A stretch of 64,000 bases of DNA from Zarea fungicola (lineage: Eukaryota > Ascomycota > Sordariomycetes > Hypocreales > Cordycipitaceae), in NCBI GenBank assembly GCA_900169235.1, contig FWCC01000364.1, positions 96,452 to 160,451 on the forward strand. Reading direction: 5' to 3'. The notes under the pieces were generated by a model that was not told the origin of the DNA, made no database searches, and saw only the letters and a list, made by a program, of their open reading frames with translations. A program made the position numbers and the translations under genes. Positions 10,924-22,240 of the stretch are shown one piece after another (the stretch's first letter is position 1; each line of letters opens with the position of its first letter).

Positions 10924-13900
10924 GCTTTTCCAGCTGCAAGCAGCTGACTTATGATAGAAATGAGAGAATAAACGGCGTCCGGTAACAAGAAAATTATCAA
11001 GGAGATTCCAGATCCCTTGCTCAGTATAATTGCCTTGGAAGAGCAGCAATTGGTGGCAATCGCAGTCCGCACGCCTCAGTAGCACAAACTGGGCGTAGAT
11101 CTGCTGCTCTACATTCACCAGACACAAGCCCTTTGCTATGCTGTCGTCTTATGGCGACTACCCGAGAAATTTGTTTCGTTTCGTTTCGTTTCGCTTTGCT
11201 CCGTTCCGGTCGGGATGCCGTACAATAAACTATGCAGTGCTGCCCAAGCAGGCAACGAAACTGCAAATTGGTGAGCTCCTTTGAAGTTAGCCAAACGACA
11301 CACTTGACGTTTAACAGAAGCTATCCCGCATTGCTACGAATTCCCAGTCAGCCAAAGCAATTCTGGCTACCGAGAAAAATAAAGACTGCACGGAACAAGA
11401 GGGGCACCGCGATTGATAGTTGTCCCGGGTTATTAATATGGTCTGAAATGCGTGCTTGATCTGCCTCGCTGAGCTGCAGGCGCAATCCTACAGCTGGAGC
11501 TAACCAGGAGCTGTCGACTGATAGTCGCAGCTAGAATGGAGCCGTCTCCTCCTTATTGCTGGCAACGCTTGGAAAAGGACTAGCCAGGTCCAGTTTGCGC
11601 TGGGGCCATTGTCTTAACTAACTGCCAGACGGGTGGTGCCACATCCCTGCAATACCCATGACGAAAGACGTGCGTCAAGAAGCTGTGCTGTCTGTGTTGG
11701 CACGGCGCCAGGCGTTGATTTAGCCTCACTTCCCGGCCCCTTTCAGAATGCCTGCGGCAACTCACCGCTGCACAATGGATTAAGAATGTCTCAGTCGCCG
11801 GGAGTCCGGACCGTGAACGTCTGTATTGACAATTCTATCTTCTTTTTAACTGAGAGATTCGGCTGAAACGAAACCGTAATGCTCAGTTATTTGGCCATCA
11901 CCCCTGTCGGCAGTGCGGCTCTATACAATGGAGCTTTCTCGCAGCAAGGTGGCTGACCTAGCTCCATTGGCTTCAGCTGATAATGTTTTTTCTCCCACTT
12001 GTCCATTATCCGGAATTGAGTCAAGTAACCAAATAGTTCGTACGACAGTGCCAATTGCAAATCTCGGAAAGGGGGTTTCTCCCCGTCAGTCGCGGGAGGA
12101 GCCAAGCCTTCCAGCCCTTGCTCCTTTGAATTCCATTGCCGTTGCCCTGACAAGGGCAAACATTGGCATTCTCCAAGAGTAAGCGGCGCTGACGGCCAAC
12201 AAATCTGAGATGTGCGTTGCTGTTAATAATGATGGGCGGGGCCTAGTGGCACGTAACTCTATGCGCTAGTCCGTCTTGCAGCACGTTGTCCATCCGTGGC
12301 GCCTGTACGGAGCTGAGCTGCGGAATTTAGGTGTCCATGCTTTCGGACGGGCCGGTAATTACTAGTCTGGGCGCCCAAACTCGCTGTGGCCTTCAAGAAT
12401 GCCATGAGGCTGACCCGGCAGCGTCAGTACCCGAGTTCAGCATCCGCCTGTGGGCTGCAATATTGTGTGTCGGCTTTGGGCCTGCGTGACAAATCGCACT
12501 GACAGTGAAAGCAAAGGCAGCAAGAAGTTAGGGCGATCTGCAAGCGAGATTATGCTCTGGCTGTGGAAGAAAAAATGCCGTGCGGTTCGTTACTCACTGT
12601 GGACACCTGCATGTCTGCTTTGCTGTTGACCAGACTGCTGGTGCTGCTGTGCTTGCGCCACTGTCTCTGATGTCTTCCTGGCAGACCCAACCTCCAGCAA
12701 CACTACCTTTAGACTGTCGGCTTATTATAGTATGACTGTAAAGAGCGGTATGCGCGAGGCCTCTGTTTCACTAGGGCGAGATCAGATCGAATGCATTCAC
12801 AGCTCACAATGACTGACTGATGCTCAGTCGATTGCGAAACAGGTATCAATGAAGAGTGAAACTGCCACAGGGGAAGCCCCCCGCCACTCTTCATTCACCA
12901 TGGTGAAGACTTCACAGGCTGCGTAGCCTCGTGTTCCGCTGAGAAGAGGTACATTTTCCATTCCGACCCCGTCTGAGGGTTTCGAGCCAGCATTAGATCT
13001 TGCTTGCGCTATGACGGTGGCAAATGCATGAGGTCCTGTAACATTCGGAACAAGCGTATACGAGACGAGGATTACACACCCTGTGCCCTATGCCGTAACA
13101 TATTTCTCTCCAGCGAGCTCAATGCGAACGCCCACTTTGAACCTCCTGTATCTATCATCGGTTGACTGCTGACGACCACACATGGTGAATCGACAGATTA
13201 ATTAATGGCTTTGGGGTTGCCTTGCTTAAAAGTCCACACGCTGTGGCATGGCTCAGGGCAGAATCTCGCAGATGCTTGCTTTACTGTTCAACAAAAAATG
13301 CGGGGGAGCAAGAGTGCTCCAAAAACCCATGTATTGAAACGAACATGCTTTCTGGGGCAGAGAGAGGAGGACCGAACATGTTCGATACTCTCTTCTGTGG
13401 TTTGCATAAGGGTCTCGATGCCCAACCCGAAATGGCCAACGTGTTCGCTGACGTCTCTGATCGATAAATACCTGATAGGAGGGCAGAAATTAGTGAGGTT
13501 TGAGGCGTTTTATCGATACCCGACGTGATTCACCATGTGTTTGGACTTGCTTCTTTGAGTACGTAGACTACTTGCATTTGCTGCCACGCATTGCAGTTGT
13601 AGCTCACCGCCAGTCTCTATTCCTGGTAAGGGCGTAACCAAAACGGACAGGAAACAGCAGTAAATCGTCAAGGTGACTTTTCAAAGATGGTATTGGAGTT
13701 CTGTTACCTAATTTTGGCTTTGTCGAGAATGCGCAGCCTCATAGTCCACAGCTTTCTGTTCGTGTAAGAACGCCTCGGCTGGTAGCTCGTAGTGTTTTGG
13801 GTACGCCTTGATAACTGTTTCGAAAGGTTTCCTGTCAACACGAAATCGGCTATGGAACCGACATAACTCAATTCATTTAAAACATTCGCTTGCGAGTTCC

Positions 13901-14090
13901 TTGCAGTAGTTGTAAATTGGATAACACTTCATCCAACCGTTGTTTCGTCACCTGACCGAGAAGCTTCACCTACCTCACCGAGCTCACCTTGGTGGGGCCA
14001 TCGTCAAGTCACGTCTCCTTGGTCGCGAATAGTTTGGTTCTGTAGACCGTAGGCTCAACTCTGGTATGCGCAGCGTACACGGGGGAATCA
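10924..14090. other. Gene-poor divergent intergenic region, 3.2 kb
   Basis: It lies between the starts of the DUF8004-type gene and dynactin p62. Open frames are short (up to 107 codons) without recognisable families, splice structure or codon bias. A TTTCG repeat is present. The proximal 230 bp (10924-11148) remain open in frame with the DUF8004-type gene. Confidence 0.55.
11173..11193. repeat. Short TTTCG tandem repeat (4 units)
   Basis: Four consecutive GTTTC units occur in the gene-free stretch upstream of the DUF8004-type gene. A simple-sequence tract; no function assigned. Confidence 0.6.
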
Positions 14091-15795
14091 ATGACGACTA
14101 CAATACCCTATACATTTATACAATGCTCCTGTGCTGATCAGCCTCCAGCTGACGGCGACAGGGGCTCGCCAACCACAGAGATCTCAGAAGACGACGACCG
14201 CACGTTTGACCCGCGCGCCCCTCGATCCAACTATAGCCTGTATCCGTTGGAATATCTACTGTACTGCGAGGACTGCCAGCAAATACGGTGTCCTCGCTGT
14301 GTTACAGAAGAGACTGTCACATACTTTTGCCCAAACTGCCTTTTCGAAGTCCCTAGTAGCAACCTAAGAAGCGAGGGCAACAGGTACCCGCACTGGCCTT
14401 TCTCAAGCACCGCCAGACTACTAAATATGACATCGCAGATGCACCAGAAGCTGTTATCAGTGTCCCAACTGTGTTGGCCCGATCCAAGTCGTCTCCGTCC
14501 CCAATGCCGCCGAAACGAAGCTCCTCGGCCCTGACGGCGCATCCAGTACCAGCACAGGCCCGTTTGCGCTCATATGCCAATACTGCAACTGGTCGTCGCG
14601 CGAGATTGGCATTCAATTTGACCGCCACAGTGGCATACACTCACAGCTCTCTCGAGTAAATAATGGAGGCGAAGCAAAAATCACCGCCAAGGAGGTCAAG
14701 GATCGTCGCAAGGAGACGCACGACGATACCCCGCTGCCCGACGACCTGGTCGACGCTGATTTGCAATTTGCGAATCTCAAGTCGTTTTACCAGTCGCAGT
14801 TGACAGATGTGGGCTCTGCTCTAGGAAATTTATCGACCCATGACGGTGGCTTTTCGTCACCGGCAGCGCTGTCTCGCATCATGTCACTGTACACTGGTAG
14901 AGCTGGCCAAAAATCACAGCAAGGAGTACCATACGTCATGCGAGAAGCTTTGAATACAGATGAAGGTCTCAAACTTGCTGACCTCAATGACTCCGCAGCG
15001 ATAAAAAAGCTTGTCGCCGGCGGCTGGGATTGCACGGTCGCAATGGAGCAGAAGGAAAATCAACTCGAGGGCATCCGATTCCAGGACGAGTTACGGCCCG
15101 TTCCATATTTGCTTCGTACGAAGCGTTCAAAGCGCTGTCCCGCGTGTAGACATATTCTCTCCAAGCCTGAGAACAAAGTCACATCGACACGATTTAAAAT
15201 TCGACTGGTCGCCAGGTCATACATCCCTACAATTACAATTCGACCATTACAGCCAACGGCCAATCCTATCCCAGTCACATACCGACCTGGTCTATCAGAA
15301 GAAGGGCCACTAAAACCTCTACGTCCCTACCAATACATTCTTACATTTAAGAACCCCCTCTTCGAAAGTATCAAGGTCTCGCTGGCGACACCCAATGTCA
15401 CTCCGGGTCGGTTCTCTAGCAAAGTCACCGTCCTCTGTCCGCAGTTTGAAATCGACGCCAACACTGACATGTGGGACGATGCGCTCAAGGACGACGGAAG
15501 GGACCGTAACGACGGCTCCAATCAAGTATCGGTTGGTAAGATCTGGGAGAGAGGCCGCAACTGGGTCAGTATCATTCTTGAAGTGATACCAGCGTCTTTA
15601 AGCAGCGAGCACGGCCAGTTGCCGCTCAAGGATGGTGAGGATATTCTTGAAATCCCAATGTTTATTAGAATGGAGTGGGAATCCGACGTGCAAAATGACA
15701 TAGGCACAACGCTCGGCAAGGAACGTGATGCACGGGAGAAGCGGGAGCTGGCCTATTGGTGTGTACTTGGCGTTGGGAAAATTGCACAGGAGTAA
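14091..15795 (+). CDS. Dynactin subunit 4 (p62)
   Basis: Exons 14091-14383 and 14439-15795 (55-bp intron) give 549 residues. p62 is part of the pointed-end complex of dynactin, the cofactor that lets cytoplasmic dynein move nuclei, endosomes and vesicles along microtubules; the Neurospora counterpart is a ropy gene. The N-terminal half carries the diagnostic zinc-binding cysteine clusters: CEDCQQIRCPRC, YFCPNC, the spliced CYQCPNC and CQYCNWS. Later come DLQFANLKSFYQSQ, a second small Cys pair CPACRHIL, and beta-rich segments (FKIRLVARSYIP, LRPYQYILTFKNPL) typical of the family C terminus. Splicing is required to form the RCTRSCYQCPNC motif. Length fits fungal homologues. The start ATG is preceded by a long gene-free promoter region shared with a minus-strand gene. 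Confidence 0.94.
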
Positions 15796-16025
15796 GTTCA
15801 TAGAGACATGTTACCATTTCTAGATACCCGAGAATCACATTGGTAGAGGATAGAATTGATTGAATGATGAAAAATCAAGCAGCTTATATCATTGACAGCT
15901 ACTTTTTCGCAAGACGCCAATCCCTTTTGACCAACCATCAATGCTAAAATGGCACATTTCAACCAGACCATAAAATCATCCCCGTCTCATTTTTAAGAAA
16001 ACTTTTGTATTTGACAGCTAGCTGC

Positions 16026-16972
16026 TTAGTACTCAGCAGCGGGCTGGGGGAACTCGAAGCTAACGTTGCGGCCGGTGAGGCGGCGGTAGACCTCGGAGTA
16101 GGTATCGACACGGTAGTCGACGCCAGCACGCTCCTTCTCGTCAAGGATGACCTTGAGGAGCTTGCTGCCGTCCTCCTTGGTGCGGACGCGCTTGCCAACA
16201 ATCTCAACAGGGTAGCAGAGATCGGCAAGGATGGCGTCGTGGACGGCGGTCAGAGTGCGGGAACGGGGACGCTTCTGCTTCTGGGTGTTGCGGGAGCGAG
16301 CGGAGCGCTTGGGGCGGGGGAGAATGCGGCGCGAAGCAAGGATCAGGACGTGGCGGTCGGAGAACTTCTTCTCGAGCTCACGGGTCAGACTGGGAGGATA
16401 AAGTCAGTCTACTGTCGCATCTCGGCGAGGAGTCCAAAGAATACATACCGCTGCTGAACGCGGTGGAATCCCTGCAGGGAAGGGACGGGGACAAAGATGA
16501 CAACAGCCTTCTTGCCGTGGCCAACCTCGATCTATAATAAGACCACAAGTCAGCATGCGAGCTCCAGGACATGAAAATGCCTTGGACCGCTTCCCGTCCT
16601 GCTCCGCAAAGTGAATAGACTGTCGGTTGACGTCGACACGTCGTCCCATTTACGAAAGTCACATAAAATTCAATTCTTGCAGGAATTGGTGTTTTTGAGT
16701 TTCGCTCGGGGGATGTACGCTCGTCGCTACCATCGTATCGCCTTGTTGGAACAGGATGTCGAAAAGACTGTGGCCGGGTATAGCATTCTATTCTTTCAAG
16801 TGATTCTCACCTCGCGGGCAGAGACAATCTGCAGAGGGCGGAGGGCTGCCTTGAGGTCGGCAGTGTTGCTCTCAAGGTCAAAAAGAGCCTGAGCAATGGA
16901 CTGCTCGAGCTCAGAGGGGTTCTGCCTCGAGGGGCTGTTGGGGGCGATCTTGTTCAGGGCCTGGGCGCTCAT
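16026..16972 (-). CDS. rps7: 40S ribosomal protein S7 (eS7)
   Basis: Minus-strand exons 16811-16972, 16449-16531 and 16026-16389 encode 202 residues. eS7 is a small-subunit ribosomal protein needed for 18S rRNA maturation. Strong family blocks are visible: [73 protein letters not shown] and NVSFEFPQP near the C terminus. The introns are 279 and 59 bp; the first, lying after codon 54, is unusually long for this window, as is common for 5'-proximal introns of fungal ribosomal protein genes. Codon use is strongly biased (GAG, CTC, AAG), matching high expression. The gene is divergent from the WSC-domain gene, with about 860 bp between the starts. Confidence 0.97.
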
Positions 16973-17831
16973 CTTGACTGATTTGATGGTCAACGGAATG
17001 ATGATGGGGGTCGGGATAATCTGGGATTGAAGTTTTGCGCACTTTGCTTTCTCAGTAAATTGGGGCTCGCTTGCCCTGATCAATTTGTGGGACGCTACAT
17101 AATTTTTGTTGTCAATGTGTGCGGTCACGTGCAATCGTAGGCGACGGTCACCATTTTGGACTTCCTGTTTAGGCGACGTGGGGCGCAGTGCTTGACATCC
17201 GGTGCAACCGCCAGCATGTCCAATTTAGACCCACGAGGTTCCGAGCCCATTTTAATCATCTCCGATGCTTTTGCGTTTACTTCCTCAGTTTCATCTCTAC
17301 CATGGGAACGTCAATTCCGTTTTTGTTGAGATTTTAGATTTTGTACTTTGGTGGCATCGACCAAAACATTTGGGCACATTGCCACTTCAGTGAAACACTG
17401 CTTTTATTGCTCCGCTGCTCTGATTACAGAAGAGCTTGGGGAACACAGCAGCATACAACCATGTCAGCAACATATCCAAATAAAACAAAAAAGTAAAAAT
17501 AAAGTAAAAATAATTATTATTTTCCCTCGATTTCATGCCTTTCAAACTACCCATCTACGACAACAATCTGCATTTTGCGTAGCAAAATCTGGGAATGGCA
17601 GGAACGAACCGCCAGCTGTCGGTCGTTCGGCTGCCAGCTGGCAAGGCAGGTAGGCACTTAGCCAACGTACAAACATTTTCTAGCTACCATCTTCTCCAGC
17701 TTCTCTCTTTTCTCTGACATTTCCAGAGATCATTACTCCTGATTCTACACCTCATTTGGGACCTTTCTTTCCTGCTCCCACCAGTTTGGCCAATTAGTTC
17801 CTTCTACAGCCACTCCGCTCATCCGTTCATT
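16973..17831. other. Divergent promoter region of rps7 and the WSC gene
   Basis: No gene. Contains the ribosomal protein promoter (minus) and a CT-rich leader (17680-17830) of the WSC gene (plus). An A/T-rich run lies near 17480-17520. Confidence 0.6.
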
Positions 17832-18721
17832 ATGACTGCTATCACCATTCTCCTAATTTCTTGCGTCCTCGGAGTGTTTGCTCAGAGTCCACACAGTATT
17901 CCTGGATTCCATTACACCGGCTGCTCTTCCATCGACATTTCCTGCTTTGGAGATCCAGTTGTCTTCCCTGATGGCTGTGTTACACCCGAGGCTTGCCAGA
18001 AGGCCTGTCAAGGATTTCGATTTGCCGCTCTCCTGAATGAGTATGTTTTACATCTTTGATTCTGATATTATCTAACATTATCAGGGAATGTCGCTGTGGA
18101 AACGAGCCAACTGCCATCACCCCCAAGGATGAAAGCATGTGTGACCACGCCTGTCAGAACAACCCGGCTCTTGGCTGCTGCGGCAACTCATGCCCGCAGG
18201 ATAACCCTGGTACTGCCAACGTCTACGAAAAGGATCCAGCCCTCGAACAGTATACAGCACCCAATGCAGTTACTACGGCCGCAACTCAAGCACCTTCATC
18301 CGCCCCCATCCCAGTTAATTCGCAACTCGTGACTGCTTCTGGCCCAGCGCCTGAAGCCCAAAGCCAGTCTACTGTGGATGCTGTTTCTCAGTCCGCCTCT
18401 ACTCAGTCAAGTGAGCCATGTACATCTTCTCCGCCTGCACAGTACCAGACTCCAGAAGGACAGGCTCCACAGCCAAAAGAATATGAGACCTCAACCTCGA
18501 TCGTGGATGCTGTCCAAGCCACGACCACAGATATCTCAACATCTGCTCCTAATGTCCCACAATATGAGTCGACCATGGCGACCAAGGCTGCTCCTTCTAG
18601 TCATCCATATGGCGAGGCACCTGTTCCTTCGCAAGTACCAGGTTCCGACTCTGCTCCTGGTTGTCTGCCCTCGTTCTCTTCCCTCGGCGGTATCGCCCTC
18701 ATTGCGGTTATGATAATGTGA
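17832..18721 (+). CDS. Small WSC-domain, Ser/Thr-rich, probably GPI-anchored surface protein
   Basis: Exons 17832-18040 and 18085-18721 (44-bp intron with TCTAAC branch site) give 281 residues. A signal peptide covers about residues 1-17 (ITILLISCVLGVFA). It is followed by a WSC-type cysteine module, GFHYTGCSSIDISCFG...CVTPEACQKACQGFRFAALLNEECRCGNE, then CDHACQ and LGCCGNSCP. WSC modules are carbohydrate-binding units of cell-wall sensors and secreted proteins. After residue ~130 the chain is Ser/Thr/Pro/Gln-rich, as in heavily O-glycosylated wall proteins. The C terminus is a hydrophobic stretch with no cytoplasmic tail (LGGIALIAVMIM), so a GPI anchor is more likely than the single-pass Wsc-sensor layout. 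The pattern suits a wall-anchored lectin-like protein. Ligand unknown. Confidence 0.85.
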
Positions 18722-19328
18722 AAGTCAGGTGTATTTCATATATTTGTTGGGGCCGAGTTTAGCTAAGTCATATTTCCATGTGTTGTGTTAGGTCCCATTT
18801 TTGGCAGGAATTAGCTTCAGACGCAAATTATTCACAGTTAGCTATGGTGGTTGTAATGATGGAAGAAGTATCTTTCGTGGTTTCTTAGTTACTTGGTTGT
18901 ACTTATAGCAGAACGATAAAACTACATATGCATGCTAGGCATGTGCTTAATATACCGCGTTCCTATCGATTTCTATAGCACCTCTTCTTCTCTGCTTCAT
19001 ATATGGTCCTCTTCACGCTGTTGAAGTCGCTGATTGTAATGAGTAGCTGGCTTGGTAGTCGCACTACAGTTGTAGGAAGCAATTATCCTCTATATTAATG
19101 CTTGCTACAGCATCAATGCCTAACATTTTGCCAGAATTGGTGTAGCGGAACAGAGGATCGTACTTTGATCATTTCTGTCCAGGGTAAGCATTGGTATGGA
19201 CGAGCTTTGGTGATGCGGGGCAACGGTGACGACAAGTCCCACTGCCAGAGCATGGTGGCTTTGTTGACTTGACAAGAACAAGACAAACACAGTAAAGGCT
19301 TGCAATCAAATCATTGAGTCTTTGCAGG
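18722..19328. other. Intergenic: WSC 3' flank and twinfilin promoter
   Basis: AT-rich, with only short frames. No TATA box obvious near the twinfilin start. Confidence 0.55.
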
Positions 19329-20432
19329 ATGCAGTCTGGAATTGCCGGTATGTATGGTTTAAAACGATAGAAAACCTTTCCATCTGACATAACCCAGCTT
19401 CCAAGGAGCTGCACGAGCAGTTTAGCTCGTTGCTATCGTCGTCGTCAACCTTTGCGCTGCTCGTTGGCATCGAAAAGGAGTCCCTGGTGCCGATTGCCAG
19501 CGTGCCCTCGTCTTCTTCCTTTTCCGGCAACCTCGAGTCACTTCAGGCCCACATCAAGCCCAATGCGGCCCTCTATGCCATTGTGCGGCGCTACGACGCA
19601 AGCCCAAAGTTCGCAGCCGTTAGCTACGTCCCCGACGCCGCCCCAGTGCGGCAAAAGATGCTCTTTGCCTCGACACGACTGACCCTGACGCGAGAGCTGG
19701 GGCTGGAGCACTTTCGAGAGAGCATCTTCTTCACGCTCCCCAACGAGTTCAGCGAGGCCGGGTTCCAGAAGCATGACGCGCACACGCAGCAGGAAGCACC
19801 GCTGACGGAGGAGGAGCGGACACTTGGTGAAGTGAAGCGGGCGGAGCAGGAAGCTGGTTCTGGTACGGGTACGAGGGAGATTCACCTGAGCAAGAGCCTG
19901 GCGATGCCTGTGTCCTCGGATGCTATTGCAGCGCTCAAGGATATGGATGGAGGCAGCCGAGTTGTCACTATGCTGGTACGTCGCATTTGCCCACACGATA
20001 TCAAAAAGACTGCCAATGCAATACTAACGGAAGAAGAAAATCAACCCCGCCACTGAAGCCGTAGAGCTGGTCGCCGAATCGCCGAGCCCCAGCACGATTG
20101 CTGAACTTTCGCAAGCCATTTCCGGCACCGAGCCGCGCTTCACGTTTTACCGCTACACGCACACGCACAACGGCGAGGAGCAGGCCCCGTTACTATTCTT
20201 CTACACGTGCCCGGCGTCGGTGGGCGCCAAGTCCATCAAGAACCGCATGATGTATCCGCTGATGAAGCGTGCGGTACTGACAGTCGCAGAGCAAGAAGCT
20301 GGTCTGGCGATTGCGAAGCGTTTCGAGGTGGAGGAGACGAGTGAGGTGACGGAACAGCTGGTGATGGATGACCTGCACCCGAAGCCGACGGCGAGACAAG
20401 GCTTCAGCCGCCCGAAGCGTCCCGGTCGGTGA
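19329..20432 (+). CDS. Twinfilin (two ADF-H domain actin-binding protein)
   Basis: Exons 19329-19347, 19398-19975 and 20037-20432 give 330 residues, the normal twinfilin length. The first exon has only 19 nt (MQSGIA), and splicing yields the family N terminus MQSGIAASKELHEQF. Twinfilin binds ADP-actin monomers, caps barbed ends and helps filament turnover at cortical actin patches. The first ADF-H domain spans about residues 5-140 and the second about 175-310, with KSIKNRMMYPLMKRAVL as the long actin-binding helix of the second. The basic tail PKPTARQGFSRPKRPGR fits the PIP2/capping-protein-binding tail of the family. The intron phase at LKINPATEAVEL matches the family. The gene converges on the carrier gene to its right. 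Confidence 0.92.
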
Positions 20433-20944
20433 GGCACTAGCAGCACTGGCGGAAATTGGAACATTGAGCATTGATATGATGACGTACATTTATAAATGTA
20501 GGAAAATAAAACAGGGGTAGCACATGACATAACAATAGAGCGCACTGAGCTTGGTTTTATTTTCAACTTTTTTATTTTCATTTCATCTTTTAACCCTAAG
20601 AACCGTGACAATGGATTTTGGGGCATCCACCTTGTCAAAACAAGATACTTTTGGTGTTCTACCACCACTCTATAGCACCAACATCGTTGAACTGGAATGC
20701 AGCCTCTAACCGAAGGAAATTCAAAAACGGTTAAAAAAAAAGGGAAAAAGATCCCATTATATCCAAGAATTGGACAAAGGTAAAAAAGAGAAACAACTAA
20801 TCCTCCTTGACTGGGTATATACCAAGAGTTTGTGTGCTTCAGCTATGTGTGATTGTTGTACGTAAGTATGTGTCGTTACTTTCTTACTTTTCAAATCGGC
20901 ATCATCTGCCTAGATTCATTTTCTCGACGCTCTCGTCTTGGGTT
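20433..20944. other. Convergent 3' flanks of twinfilin and the carrier
   Basis: A/T-rich runs (20560-20590, 20730-20750) typical of 3' untranslated DNA. No gene is seen. Confidence 0.6.
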
Positions 20945-22240
20945 CTACTCCTCGTAGTTGCCACCCGCAAACGCGAGGTTGCTCTTCTCCAGCTTGTCCT
21001 TGAGGAACTCGTAGACGGTAAAGGTGACGGCCTGGCCGGGGGCGACGCGCATGATGCGCGGGGTGATGCCCTTGTAAAAGGCGTGGAAGCCTTCCTGCTT
21101 GAACATGTCCTTTGATATCTGCGTGATGCGCACCCACGCGCTGACGCCGGGCTGCGCGGGCGTCTTTTGCAGGCGCGTCTTGATGGTGTCAATGGGCGCG
21201 TTGCTCAGCGGGCCCATGGCGCCCGAGACGAGGCCGATGACGGTCGTCTGCCAGCTGGGCAGGGACTTGCCCTCGAGCTGCGGCTGCCATTCCTGCAGCC
21301 AGCGCTTGAAGTACGAGTAGGCGGTAAAGTTGACGGCCTGGTTGGTGCCCTGGCGCAGGGCCGTCAGCGAGACGCCGCGGTACAGCGCGCCGAACCCTTC
21401 CTCCTTGACGACGGTGTAGAGGGCGTGCCCCGCGTTGCGGTACTTGGGGATATCGAGCGGGTCGGCCATGGAGTGGCTCTGCGCCTGGAGGCGGATCTTG
21501 ATGACCTCCATGGGCGTGACGACGGCGACGGCCTCGGTGACACCGGCGGCGAGACCAGCGAAGAAGATGCCCTGCCCGGAGACGACGCCGGTGGAGCGAT
21601 CCGCGAGGAGCTGCTTGTACCACTCAAACGAGGTGAAGCGGATGGCCATCTTGGGGACGATGCCGGTGAGGACGGCGCCGAGACCCTTGTAGAGGGCCAT
21701 GGGCGTCTCTTTTTGGACAATCTCGACGCCGGTCTTGATGAAGCCGCGGCGGGGGGCGCCTGGGACGCGGGCGCGGCGGGAGAGCTGCATGCGGACCTTG
21801 ATGGTATCTTGGCCATTGTTAGCGGACTTGATTTCGTTTTGAAGAGCAGCACTGAACGAGGAAAATTGAAAGAAATACAAAAGAAAAGAAATTGTAATTA
21901 AAGCGACAAATAAAAATAGCCGCAAATGTCAAGCAGGGTCCCGTTATTTCTACAGTGCGCTCGACCGTTTTGTGCTGCGGCTTTGCTCCGGACGGCCGAT
22001 CGGTCGTGGAACTGGCTTGTGTGGGGGAAAGTTGAAACAACTTACCGAGGGGATGACAGACGAGGGCCTCCATCATGCCGGCAGAGCCACCGGCTATACA
22101 AAACGTACCATGTTAGCTTCAATTGACTCCTACAGTACTTCAAATGCCCCCAAAGGCTGTTCCAACGAGTATATCGACGTACCAATCAGATTGACCGCCG
22201 CGGTGGGCGGTTTCTTCTTGTTGTCGGCTTGGCTCGGCAT
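20945..22240 (-). CDS. Mitochondrial succinate/fumarate carrier (SFC1/ACR1 type)
   Basis: Minus-strand exons 22183-22240, 22046-22093 and 20945-21807 give 322 residues. This mitochondrial carrier family member exchanges cytosolic succinate for matrix fumarate across the inner membrane. That links the glyoxylate cycle to gluconeogenesis, and it is essential on acetate or ethanol in yeast (Sfc1/Acr1; AcuL in Aspergillus). Three Px[DE]xx[KR] repeats are visible: HPLDTIKVR (rebuilt by splicing), TPMEVIKIR and NAPIDTIKTR. Segments such as GFIKTGVEIVQKE, LYKGLGAVLTGIVPKMAIRF and YKGITPRIMRVAPGQAVTFT match SFC-type rather than citrate or oxaloacetate carriers, as I know these sequences. The second intron is long (238 bp). 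The very short second exon (48 nt) carries the first half of carrier repeat 1. Confidence 0.93.
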
